Source: an uncultured Clostridia bacterium (lineage in GTDB: Bacteria > Bacillota > Clostridia > Oscillospirales > Ruminococcaceae). From it: a stretch of DNA of 50,763 bases. Made by a program: the position numbers and the translations under genes. Location: the NCBI GenBank assembly GCA_944387915.1, contig CALXGT010000063.1:1-50763 (forward strand), given 5' to 3'. Below, one piece after another: positions 1 through 6,921 of this stretch (positions within the stretch are counted from its first letter, which is position 1; the number at the start of each line of letters is the position of its first letter). A model generated the notes under the pieces. The model saw only the letters and a list, made by a program, of their open reading frames with translations, was not told where the DNA came from and made no database searches.

Positions 1-610
1 AATCATTTTTGGTCAGCAGTCGATACGCGGTATCCATCAGCTCCTGGTAAGGAACTTCGCTTAACAGCTTGAACCCGACGATCGTTGCTTTTGGCGCGAG
101 GGCTCGAAATAAGGGAAGAATTTTTGGTGTTTGCTCCAACAGTAAAAGAGGGGCTTCCAGCTGAGAAGAGATCTTTTCAGCATTTTTTCGGTAGTTGGTG
201 TGGGAAATTACCTGTAAAAGCATTTCCTTTACAGATTCCTGTGTCTCCAAATTCGGGGAAAGGCGAGAGAAAACCCCTTTTGCAAGGTCCGAAAGATCAA
301 AAACCGCCTTCACCCGGTAATCGCTGACTGCCATACTGTGGACGACGACGTCGATATGGTATTGCCCGCATAGGGATTCGACCTGTTGTTTCAGCTCATC
401 CACGCCGAGGATAGGTAAAACGGTAACCCGTTTTGAGTGGGGACGAAGAGAATCTTTCCCGCAAAGGTAAAAAATAGGACCTACGTCTTCGCATTGGGCA
501 AAAGCGTCGGCAATTAGGCTCCCCAGTCTCCCGGTCGCCGTGTTGGTGATGGTGCGGACGCTGTCGATGGGTTCGCTGGTTCCGCCGCCGGTTACTAAGA
601 TTTGTTTCAT
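1..610 (-). CDS. coaB: Phosphopantothenate-cysteine ligase (CoaB), partial at left edge
   Basis: The frame opens with ATG at 610 and stays open to base 1, giving 203 residues without a stop, so the C-terminus lies outside the window. The N-terminus reads MKQILVTGGGTSEPIDS, followed by an ITNTATGRLG segment, and an HSMAVSDYRV motif lies near residue 100. Both are hallmarks of the CTP-dependent ligase that joins 4'-phosphopantothenate to cysteine in coenzyme A synthesis. There is no decarboxylase (CoaC) domain in front, so this is the stand-alone form known from streptococci and some Clostridia rather than the fused CoaBC. It begins 35 bases after the restriction nuclease gene on the same strand, with no terminator visible between, so it may be read through from that operon. 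The family call is secure; the length beyond the edge is unknown. Confidence 0.9.
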   Translation of the reverse strand, partial: MKQILVTGGGTSEPIDSVRTITNTATGRLGSLIADAFAQCEDVGPIFYLCGKDSLRPHSKRVTVLPILGVDELKQQVESLCGQYHIDVVVHSMAVSDYRVKAVFDLSDLAKGVFSRLSPNLETQESVKEMLLQVISHTNYRKNAEKISSQLEAPLLLLEQTPKILPLFRALAPKATIVGFKLLSEVPYQELMDTAYRLLTKND

Positions 611-645
611 GTGTCTCTCCTGCCTTTGTTTCGATATTTACCGTT

Positions 646-1122
646 TTATAGCTTCGGGACCATTTGCGCGGTATCCGGCATATTGGATCGCCGGTCCCAG
701 ACGGCGACCCGCATTTTTTTGATCCGTTTGCCGTCGCCGAAATCCAAGAGATCCTCGCGCTTGTATATGTTCAACAGCTTATTTAACGTCCCCAGCCCGG
801 CGCTGGTAAACAAAAAGGCTTCTTTGGGGTCGATGAGCTTACAGTATGCCCACAGCTGCCCCAAATCCCGCAGTGTCAAGTCGGTTTTCTTCGCTTCAAT
901 GAAAAAGAGGAGAAAACCTTTGGCGTTTCGAACGATTCCGAGAACGTCGATTTGAATGTCGACGCCGATAGCGGCGTCGCAGACAACGTCGTATCGGGAA
1001 AGTACCCGGTCTAATCGTTCGCTGTGGGCATCTACCGCAATAATCTCCGAGGAAGGATACTGATCCAAAAGATAATTTTCGAGCCATTTTCGCATAGGCT
1101 CATACAGTTCCAGTTCTTTCAT
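646..1122 (-). CDS. Small PD-(D/E)XK nuclease of a restriction-modification operon
   Basis: This 158-residue protein has the layout of a PD-(D/E)XK nuclease core: Asp59 in IQIDVLG, then a hydrophobic strand leading into FIEAKK with Glu76 and Lys78, then Gln89 and Tyr93 in GQLWAYCK. It is short for a restriction enzyme and has no obvious separate DNA-binding domain, so it probably relies on a partner for target recognition. Its ATG overlaps the end of the LAGLIDADG-like gene by four bases, an arrangement that favours translational coupling. It is the last gene of the restriction operon. I infer that it supplies the cutting activity of the system. A type I HsdR N-terminal-like solitary nuclease is the main alternative, but no helicase is present. 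The fold call is strong; the exact role is inferred. Confidence 0.75.
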   Translation of the reverse strand: MKELELYEPMRKWLENYLLDQYPSSEIIAVDAHSERLDRVLSRYDVVCDAAIGVDIQIDVLGIVRNAKGFLLFFIEAKKTDLTLRDLGQLWAYCKLIDPKEAFLFTSAGLGTLNKLLNIYKREDLLDFGDGKRIKKMRVAVWDRRSNMPDTAQMVPKL

Positions 1123-2036
1123 ATCTCTTTTTGATACCCCAAATCTTTCGCGATTTCTTTCCAGGAATCATAATGTTTTCCCAAAATCTCCGCCGGAAGG
1201 GAAGGGTCGTTTTCTCCGGGATGGATTGGCTTACTTCGGTTTCGCTCGGGATTTTCCCAATAAAACCGGTGCGTCACATCCGAGGGATTTTTGCCTTCGT
1301 TTTGGAGCCCTTGGAGTAGTTCTTCGGCAAATCGGTCAAGGGCTTCTTTTTTATGGATGACCGCAAACCCGATAGGAAGAAATTCGTTGGCCCAAATCTT
1401 GATCTGGTGTTCTTTTTTCCAAAAATCCGGATTTCCCGCGTTGTATTTGGAAAGTTTTCCGTCCCGCATATTGGGGTGCGCCCAGTCAATAGCCTGAACG
1501 GGGATATCCACTTTTTGGAGCAGACGGCAGATATCTACCACTAAGTACCAATTCCGGGGCACTTCCAAATACACCCGGTGCATATACTTCTTGAAAAAAT
1601 AATTGCTTTGTCGAATATAGCCGGTGACGTCGGCGAATCCTTGCAAAAAAGAACGGATCTCATCTCGGGTAAAGGAAAAAACATCGTTGCTGATCCGGAT
1701 ATTTTCGTGGGAAACGGCGTTTTGGGTGTAGCGGAGGATCTCCCGCATCAAATATTCGTCATTGGGCTTGATAAAGGATAAAATGGATCCGTTGTTTTGT
1801 TGAATAAAACGAAGCCCGGTTCCCATTAACGGTTCTAAAACCCCGCGAATGTCGGTAATGCTGGCGCGGACGTAAATTTTAACGTCGTTATTGTTTTCGG
1901 TGACTAATTTTTTGTGGGGAATTTCAATGGAAACGGTGGTTTCTATAGGCCCCCGTCTAATTTCCCCGTTTCCGCAGATCATGCCTAAAAGATAAGCCAT
2001 TTCTCGATTCATAGGGCGCCTCCTTTTTTGGGACAC
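1119..2036 (-). CDS. LAGLIDADG-like DNA-binding protein, probable specificity subunit
   Basis: The 305-residue protein contains two LAGLIDADG-type helices: YLLGMICGNGEI at about residues 15-26 and SFLQGFADVTGYI at about 133-145. The spacing fits a single-chain, pseudo-dimeric fold of the kind that reads long asymmetric DNA sites. In homing endonucleases the acidic residue just before the last Gly of each motif binds the catalytic metal; here these positions are Asn and Thr, so the protein is probably not a nuclease. It sits between a methyltransferase, whose stop overlaps its start by one base, and a PD-(D/E)XK nuclease, and all are on the same strand. I infer that it recognises the DNA target for the nuclease. 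It could instead be a transcriptional regulator of the operon, as WhiA-type LAGLIDADG proteins are. The fold is seen in motifs only; the role is inferred. Confidence 0.65.
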   Translation of the reverse strand: MSQKRRRPMNREMAYLLGMICGNGEIRRGPIETTVSIEIPHKKLVTENNNDVKIYVRASITDIRGVLEPLMGTGLRFIQQNNGSILSFIKPNDEYLMREILRYTQNAVSHENIRISNDVFSFTRDEIRSFLQGFADVTGYIRQSNYFFKKYMHRVYLEVPRNWYLVVDICRLLQKVDIPVQAIDWAHPNMRDGKLSKYNAGNPDFWKKEHQIKIWANEFLPIGFAVIHKKEALDRFAEELLQGLQNEGKNPSDVTHRFYWENPERNRSKPIHPGENDPSLPAEILGKHYDSWKEIAKDLGYQKEI

Positions 2037-2809
2037 TATTCTTTCATTAGGATCAAGAGAAATTCATGGACCTTGTTGATTCGAAAACGATAAGGATACC
2101 CCAAAGGGCGCATATTGTTGTAATCGGCTTGCCGGTCCCAAATAATTAAGTCGTCATAAAGAAAACCAACTTTTTGTAAGGCGGATGCCAAATCACTGTG
2201 AAGGGGGTAAAACTTATTTTTCTTTCGGATGTCCATGACATTGACGATGCAATAGCTTTTGGGCTTCAGCACTCGGTACACTAAGGTAAAGAGGAAAGAA
2301 AGGGCGTCGAGAAAGTCCTGATAATCGGAAAGGTTCCCAAGGTCATTTTCTTTGTCGGAGTAGTTGACCGACGCTTTTTGATCGGCGCTCCGCTTCATGT
2401 TCAGAATATCCCAGTAGGGCGGAGAAGTAATACAAAGGTCAAAGGAATCCGCAGGAAAGGTTTTCAGCACTTCAAAGCTGTCCCCGCAAAGAATTTGGAC
2501 GCCATCGGTACCGCCGATGCGCTCTTTGGCGATCTTACAAAATTCCTCCGAAAGATCGATGCCTACTCCGGTACAGCCTAAATTTTTCGCCGCCGCCGTG
2601 GTGGAGCCAATACCATTGAAAGGGTCCAATACCCGGGCGCCGGATCTGGAAAAGGTCTTTATCAGCTTTTCACACAGGGACACCGGATAGGAAGCGGGGT
2701 GCTTATAGCTTTTTTCCTCCTTGGTTTTGGAAAGATCCCGCCAGATGCTGAAGGAATTTTGAAGCCATTCCTTTCCGGTCAGGTCATTACAGCGTTTCGA
2801 GTTGTCCAT
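2036..2809 (-). CDS. DNA methyltransferase, predicted N4-cytosine type (SPPYW)
   Basis: This 257-residue methyltransferase has an SAM-binding motif DPFNGIGSTTAAA near residues 62-74, preceded by a motif X-like HPASYPVSL, and a catalytic TSPPYWD near 128-134. SPPY(W) is the usual form in N4-cytosine enzymes, although some N6-adenine enzymes share it. The order X, I, IV leaves only a short C-terminal part, so there is little room for a target-recognition domain. It overlaps the upstream adenine methyltransferase gene by 23 bases and touches the LAGLIDADG gene by one base, so the operon is compact. I infer that it protects one strand of the target recognised by the associated nuclease. The methyltransferase assignment is secure; the methylated base is a prediction from the motif. 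Confidence 0.85.
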   Translation of the reverse strand: MDNSKRCNDLTGKEWLQNSFSIWRDLSKTKEEKSYKHPASYPVSLCEKLIKTFSRSGARVLDPFNGIGSTTAAAKNLGCTGVGIDLSEEFCKIAKERIGGTDGVQILCGDSFEVLKTFPADSFDLCITSPPYWDILNMKRSADQKASVNYSDKENDLGNLSDYQDFLDALSFLFTLVYRVLKPKSYCIVNVMDIRKKNKFYPLHSDLASALQKVGFLYDDLIIWDRQADYNNMRPLGYPYRFRINKVHEFLLILMKE

Positions 2810-4202
2810 CTGTGTTCCACCTTTTCGATTGGATTTGTTTCATTTCGCCGTCTACATAGGCGGCTTCTCCCGGGGTTAGACTGTATGCGTCGTAAACCGC
2901 TCGATTGAGGTCTTCCATAGCCGCAAACCACTGGGCGCTTCGGTAAGCGAGGGCCTCTAAGCGATTGGACAAAGCGACAATCTTTTCAAAACAGCGCGCT
3001 TGTCCCTCTTTGGTCGGGAGGGGAATCTTTTGAAGATATTTTGCGTCGGTATGCATGGTGAGCTTGGAAGAGTTATAACAATATTTATATAAAAACAGGT
3101 TGCAAAGCCGGGAATGTAAAATCCCGAGCAGATACCGACAGGCCGTTTCCTCTTCACAGCGCAGTACTGTCACCGTTTGGGATGCGGGGAGGTCTCCGCC
3201 GAAAGCGGCGATGATCCCGGATTCGGCACTATAGATGTTTTGGAGAAAAATCTGGTTTCCGAGAGAGGGGAGAACGCGGTTTTTGTATCCGAATTTTTGG
3301 ATCTCTTTTCCGGTAACAGCATCGGGGGAAGTGGATTTTCCCCGGCGGATCTCGCTATTTAAATCAGCAATGGTAGGATAGGTTTTCATCTTTTTGTAGA
3401 TGGTATAATCCTGAAAGGAATTGAATAGTAAAATCTCGTCGGCGTAAAAATCCTGGGGAATTTTCGTTAAACGAAAGACTCTTCGTCCTTCGAGGCGTTT
3501 GATGAGAATGCGGTGATTTTTTTCGGGGGGACAGTTCTTGGCGGTTAAGACAATCTGTTCCCCTCGAACACTTTTAAAATAGGCGCCGATATCCATTAAA
3601 GAAAGGATGGTTTTCTCGGAGAGGAGAGCCTGGCGCAGCGTCCGGTAGCCGGATACATGCAAAAAGTTTTTCGGAAGGATATAGGATACCACCCCTCCTT
3701 CTTTTACCAGTTCAAACGCCCGGATCAGCGCCGCAATAAACAGATTTCCGCCCATTTTGGAGACCTGTTCCCGAAAAGACGGGTCCCAATCTTTTTCCAC
3801 ATTTCCGTTAAAAGGGACATAGGGGGGATTTCCTACAACGGCGTCAGGCTGTTCCGTTATCCCAATCGAGGAAAAAACATCTTCTTTGGGCTTTCCAATG
3901 GTGTCGCCGGAAAAGAAAGGAAGATTTGGAAAGTAGGTTTTGCAAAAAGAGATCGCCTTTTCGTCGGAATCCATTCCACAAAGATGGGAAAATCCGCATT
4001 GCTTCGCGGCGAATAAAAACGCCCCCGTTCCGCAGCATGGATCCATCAGGAAAGCATCCTTGGAAAGGCGCAATCCGTGAATCATCTTGTTTGCCAAAAT
4101 GAGATCGGTATAAAAAATCCCGTTTCCTTTTCTTTCCAGTTCGGTAACGGCTTGCTCATACTGTTTTACCGCTTTTTGATATCTTTTTTTCGAAGGTTTC
4201 AT
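2787..4202 (-). CDS. N6-adenine DNA methyltransferase (NPPY, Eco57I/TaqI-like)
   Basis: First gene of the restriction operon, 471 residues. Motif X-like GIFYTDLILANKMI is followed by the SAM-binding MDPCCGTGAF and then the catalytic VVGNPPYVPF. The rest, about 300 residues, is long enough for a target-recognition domain, as in gamma-class enzymes such as M.TaqI or M.Eco57I. The frame is open upstream to 4244, but that ATG falls inside the promoter -10 element, whereas ATG at 4202 has a GGAGG six bases ahead, so I use 4202. It modifies adenine in DNA using S-adenosylmethionine. Carrying a second, different methyltransferase suggests that the two strands of an asymmetric site are protected separately. 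No restriction domain is fused to it. Confidence 0.88.
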   Translation of the reverse strand: MKPSKKRYQKAVKQYEQAVTELERKGNGIFYTDLILANKMIHGLRLSKDAFLMDPCCGTGAFLFAAKQCGFSHLCGMDSDEKAISFCKTYFPNLPFFSGDTIGKPKEDVFSSIGITEQPDAVVGNPPYVPFNGNVEKDWDPSFREQVSKMGGNLFIAALIRAFELVKEGGVVSYILPKNFLHVSGYRTLRQALLSEKTILSLMDIGAYFKSVRGEQIVLTAKNCPPEKNHRILIKRLEGRRVFRLTKIPQDFYADEILLFNSFQDYTIYKKMKTYPTIADLNSEIRRGKSTSPDAVTGKEIQKFGYKNRVLPSLGNQIFLQNIYSAESGIIAAFGGDLPASQTVTVLRCEEETACRYLLGILHSRLCNLFLYKYCYNSSKLTMHTDAKYLQKIPLPTKEGQARCFEKIVALSNRLEALAYRSAQWFAAMEDLNRAVYDAYSLTPGEAAYVDGEMKQIQSKRWNTDGQLETL

Positions 4203-4230
4203 CCTTTTCCTCCATAACCCTTCGGGTGTC

Positions 4231-4242
4231 GATTCTTGAATC
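4231..4242. promoter_or_regulatory. Short palindrome at the restriction operon transcription start
   Basis: GATTCTTGAATC has five-base arms around a two-base centre and lies immediately downstream of the predicted -10 of the restriction operon, so it would cover the transcription start. It contains GATTC and GAATC, each a GANTC sequence. It might be an operator for autoregulation, but a palindrome this short can occur by chance. Confidence 0.3.
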
Positions 4243-4243
4243 A

Positions 4244-4272
4244 ATTATACCATTGGAAGCAGTAGCACGCAA
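4244..4272 (-). promoter_or_regulatory. Sigma-A promoter of the restriction-modification operon
   Basis: On the minus strand, TTGCGT (4272-4267) and TATAAT (4249-4244) are separated by 17 bases. Transcription would start near 4237, about 35 bases before the ATG at 4202. It is the only good promoter seen ahead of the four overlapping genes. Confidence 0.7.
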
Positions 4273-4323
4273 TCGTTTTCCCGTAAGAAAGAAAAAAAGT
4301 CCCGTTTATGGGTCCCTTGATCC

Positions 4324-4357
4324 AAAAAGAAAAGCCGTGCTTTTCGCACGGTTTTTT
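4324..4357. terminator. Bidirectional rho-independent terminator
   Basis: CCGTGC (4335-4340) pairs with GCACGG (4346-4351) around a five-base loop. It is followed by six T on the plus strand and by CTTTTCTTTTT on the minus strand. On the minus strand it would end the RING / galU / Dabb transcript before the restriction operon promoter. Confidence 0.75.
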
Positions 4358-4488
4358 CCGTTTTACGATCCAATCGCATTTTCCGGTTCTTCATTTCGTA
4401 TCCCTTTTAAAAGCAGCTTAGCGTCGATACTGTACAGACGTCCAGTAATTTTGCATATGACGCAAGATATTTAAGAGGGGATATCCAA

Positions 4489-4785
4489 TTACAGCTCCGC
4501 GTCGTGGGAGAAACGTTCGGTAATGACCTGGTGAACGAATTTTTTGATTTCCAAATGAAGCGGGTTGACCTGATAGCTGTCCAGCGCCTCACGGTTTACA
4601 AAAGTACAGAGAAGACAGGCGTCCACACCGCCGGGGACAAAATTCGCAGTCACTTCGATGGAAAGCATCCCGTCGATTTTTCCGTCGATGGCCGCGAATT
4701 TTTCTTTCAGCAAGGCGATGTTTTCTTCCTTTGTATGCCCTAACGCCTCATCTTTCAAATTCCATAACACAATATGCCGTACCAT
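4489..4785 (-). CDS. Dabb-family stress-responsive alpha/beta-barrel protein
   Basis: A 98-residue protein beginning MVRHIVLWNLKDEA, the typical first strand of Dabb (stress responsive A/B barrel) ferredoxin-like dimers. HPLHLE-type segments of this family are represented here by NPLHLEIKKFVHQV. Family members are small cytosolic dimeric barrels with varied or unknown roles, and the sequence does not show which role applies. A GGAGG lies six bases ahead of the ATG. It follows galU by eight bases on the same strand and is closed by a terminator, so it is the last gene of a three-gene transcript. The family call is good; the function is unknown. Confidence 0.85.
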   Translation of the reverse strand: MVRHIVLWNLKDEALGHTKEENIALLKEKFAAIDGKIDGMLSIEVTANFVPGGVDACLLCTFVNREALDSYQVNPLHLEIKKFVHQVITERFSHDAEL

Positions 4786-4793
4786 AATGCCTC

Positions 4794-5663
4794 CTACAGC
4801 GTCTTAGAGAGCTCTTTCAAATAAGCTTTAAAGCCTTCGCCGATCTCTTTATGTTTCAGCGCCGTTTCCACGATCGCTTCCATGATTCCCAGTTTATTGC
4901 CCATATCGTACCGTTTTCCGATAAAGTCGACGCCGACCATACCGTCCCGAACCGCCAGCGTTTTCATCGCGTCGGTAAGCTGAAGCTCGCCGCCATGGCC
5001 ATAAGGGGTGTTTTTTAATATGGTAAAGATCTCGGGGGTCAGCACACAGCGCCCCAAAATGGAAAAGAGGGAAAAAACCTCGTCCGGTTTTGGCTTTTCG
5101 ATCATATCGGTGACTTTATACAGGTTATCCCGCAAAAGGGAAACCTTCATAGAAGAGTATTTTCCGATGTCGGAAGCTGAGACCTCTTTGATTCCGACGC
5201 ATCCCAAACCGTACTCCTCATAGGCGCTGCAAAGCTGGCCGCAGACGGGGTTATCTCCCATAATGACGTCGTCGCCGTAAAGCACCGCAAAGGGCTCGTT
5301 TCCGATAAAGGATTCCGCCCGTAAAATCGCGTGTCCCAACCCTTTGGTCTCGATCTGGCGCAGGAAGGTAATATTGGCTAACGAAGCGATTTTTTTGATC
5401 TCCTCATACATCTCTTCCTTACCGGTACGAAGAAGATGCTCCTCTAATTCCGGAGAACGGTCGAAATGATCCTCAATGACGCCTTTACCCCGGTTGGTGA
5501 TAATTAAAATATCCTCTATGCCGCTGTTTACCGCTTCTTCTACAATGTATTGGATCGCGGGCTTATCCACAATGGGCAGCATTTCTTTGGGGAGGGATTT
5601 GGAAATGGGAAGGACTCTTGTTCCTAACCCGGCGGCGGGGATGACTGCTTTTCTGATTTTCAT
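4794..5663 (-). CDS. galU: UTP-glucose-1-phosphate uridylyltransferase
   Basis: At 289 residues it matches the usual GalU length. The N-terminus holds the nucleotide-binding signature AAGLGTRVLPISKSLPKEML, followed by VDKPAIQYIVEEA, both diagnostic of bacterial GalU. It makes UDP-glucose from UTP and glucose-1-phosphate, feeding glycolipid, teichoic acid and exopolysaccharide synthesis in the cytoplasm. A GAGGAG ribosome site precedes the ATG. It lies 20 bases downstream of the RING/DUF2628 membrane protein and eight bases upstream of the Dabb gene, so the three are probably cotranscribed from the promoter near 6764-6792. Confidence 0.96.
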   Translation of the reverse strand: MKIRKAVIPAAGLGTRVLPISKSLPKEMLPIVDKPAIQYIVEEAVNSGIEDILIITNRGKGVIEDHFDRSPELEEHLLRTGKEEMYEEIKKIASLANITFLRQIETKGLGHAILRAESFIGNEPFAVLYGDDVIMGDNPVCGQLCSAYEEYGLGCVGIKEVSASDIGKYSSMKVSLLRDNLYKVTDMIEKPKPDEVFSLFSILGRCVLTPEIFTILKNTPYGHGGELQLTDAMKTLAVRDGMVGVDFIGKRYDMGNKLGIMEAIVETALKHKEIGEGFKAYLKELSKTL

Positions 5664-5683
5664 TGTTATTTCTCCTCTTCTTT

Positions 5684-6700
5684 TTATATCAGGGACACCA
5701 GCCAGTTGAGCGTCAGCGCGCTTCCTACCGAGGAAACTAAAATCGTCGCGCAGACGGCGACAATCACGGCAACTTTTGAGGTACCGCCTTTCTGCGCCAA
5801 GGCGGTGTGGTAAGCGGTGACATCACCGGCATAAGTGCCTTTTATCCGCTTGATATTTTTTAACGTTTTGCTCATATACATTTTGTTGGTAAAAAAACCG
5901 AGAGCAACCCGTAAAAGGATGGACAAAAAGGAACAGAAGTTAACTAACTGAATCAATTTGTATTCATCCAAATTGAGGGTTTCCAGCAGGGAAACCCCAT
6001 TGGTCAAAGAGTAAAAGACGCTGTCTAAGCTAAACAGGAGAGAGGGGAGCCCGAGCAGGGTGGAAAGGACGAACACCACGGCCGCCGCCACCCAAAGTTT
6101 CCGGTAAAGAAGGTAATAATACCCCAAAAGGAAACCGCACCAGTTAATGGGCAGATTCTTCTGCCGATGGGAAATGGTTTTAAAACGGGGAAGAAAATAA
6201 TGGGTATTTTCTTTCACATAGATGGCCAGCTCTTTAACGGGGACTTCCTCAATTTCCTCTTCGGCGTCCAGTCCGCCAAACGGCGTCGTAAACGGATTAT
6301 AACCGTACCGAAGGTAGTCCTCCGGAGGCTGCTTTTCGTTTCTTCCCGAAAAAGGGGGAAAGCCGGAAGAATCCGGTGTTCGAGAAGAGACGTCTTCCGG
6401 AGAATGAAGAGGGCTTCCGCAAATTTCGCAAAACAAGCTCCCCGGCGGATTGACGGTCCCGCAGTTCTTACAGCGGTTCGGCGGGTCATTAAAGAAAGGA
6501 TCTTCTCTTTCGGCTCGCTTTTTCGGAGGTTCCCAGCTTTTATGCTCTCGATGGAGATCCTCGAGGATACAGCCCCCCACCGTATGGATACAGCTCCGGT
6601 GGTAAGGAGCGCCGCAGTCGGGACAAACCACAATGTCGTCGTTTTCGGTAAATTCCTTTTTACAGATCGGGCAAGAAGCCCCAATATATCTTTGATCCAT
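5684..6700 (-). CDS. Prokaryotic RING-finger / zinc-ribbon membrane protein with DUF2628 domain
   Basis: The 338-residue protein starts with a Cys/His-rich treble-clef module (CPICKKEF, CPDCGAPYHRSC) resembling the prokaryotic RING family, at about residues 10-45. A zinc ribbon, CKNCGTVNPPGSLFCEICG, follows at about 77-95. A charged, Pro-rich linker leads to a membrane part with several hydrophobic segments. NWCGFLLGYYYLLYRKLW fits the DUF2628 signature, and the last segment ends at the C-terminus. The zinc domains would face the cytoplasm. No catalytic function can be assigned; such proteins are thought to act as assembly or quality-control factors at the membrane, but that is not established. 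It heads the transcript carrying galU. The start is supported by GGAAGTGAG and by a promoter 64 bases upstream. Confidence 0.8.
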   Translation of the reverse strand: MDQRYIGASCPICKKEFTENDDIVVCPDCGAPYHRSCIHTVGGCILEDLHREHKSWEPPKKRAEREDPFFNDPPNRCKNCGTVNPPGSLFCEICGSPLHSPEDVSSRTPDSSGFPPFSGRNEKQPPEDYLRYGYNPFTTPFGGLDAEEEIEEVPVKELAIYVKENTHYFLPRFKTISHRQKNLPINWCGFLLGYYYLLYRKLWVAAAVVFVLSTLLGLPSLLFSLDSVFYSLTNGVSLLETLNLDEYKLIQLVNFCSFLSILLRVALGFFTNKMYMSKTLKNIKRIKGTYAGDVTAYHTALAQKGGTSKVAVIVAVCATILVSSVGSALTLNWLVSLI

Positions 6701-6712
6701 AAACTCACTTCC

Positions 6713-6728
6713 TGCCGGTGTGCCGGCA
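6713..6728 (-). promoter_or_regulatory. Hairpin abutting the ribosome site of the RING protein gene
   Basis: TGCCGG and CCGGCA form a perfect six-base stem with a four-base loop in the transcript leader, ending directly before the GGAAGTGAG ribosome site. It has no U-tract, so it is not a terminator. It may protect the 5' end or affect translation. Confidence 0.35.
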
Positions 6729-6763
6729 ACTTTCCCATTTTTAGACTGATTTGTTATAAAAAG

Positions 6764-6792
6764 ATTATACTCTTTCTTTGGTAACGTGTCAA
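6764..6792 (-). promoter_or_regulatory. Sigma-A promoter for RING protein / galU / Dabb transcript
   Basis: Minus-strand TTGACA (6792-6787) and TATAAT (6769-6764) with a 17-base spacer, a perfect consensus. It is divergent from the prfB promoter 26 bases away. Confidence 0.85.
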
Positions 6793-6818
6793 TCGAAGGA
6801 CAGCTTTTCAGATAATAC

Positions 6819-6847
6819 TTTACACTTTATCCATTTTCTATTATAAT
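6819..6847 (+). promoter_or_regulatory. Sigma-A promoter of prfB
   Basis: TTTACA (6819-6824) and TATAAT (6842-6847) with a 17-base spacer, about 75 bases ahead of the prfB start. Confidence 0.8.
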
Positions 6848-6921
6848 ATAGAGAGCCAAAACGGAAGAAAGTGGATTCGGTCTGTTCGTTTTTGGAAAAA
6901 GCGTAAAATTGGAGGAACAAT

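Noticed and set aside
1119-2036. Reading the LAGLIDADG gene as an active, invading homing endonuclease
   Set aside because: Both catalytic acids are replaced, it is locked into an overlapping operon, and it does not interrupt a gene or sit in an intron or intein.
646-4202. Type I, type III or BREX/DISARM-like system
   Set aside because: No helicase, HsdS, PglZ or ATPase gene is present in the cluster.
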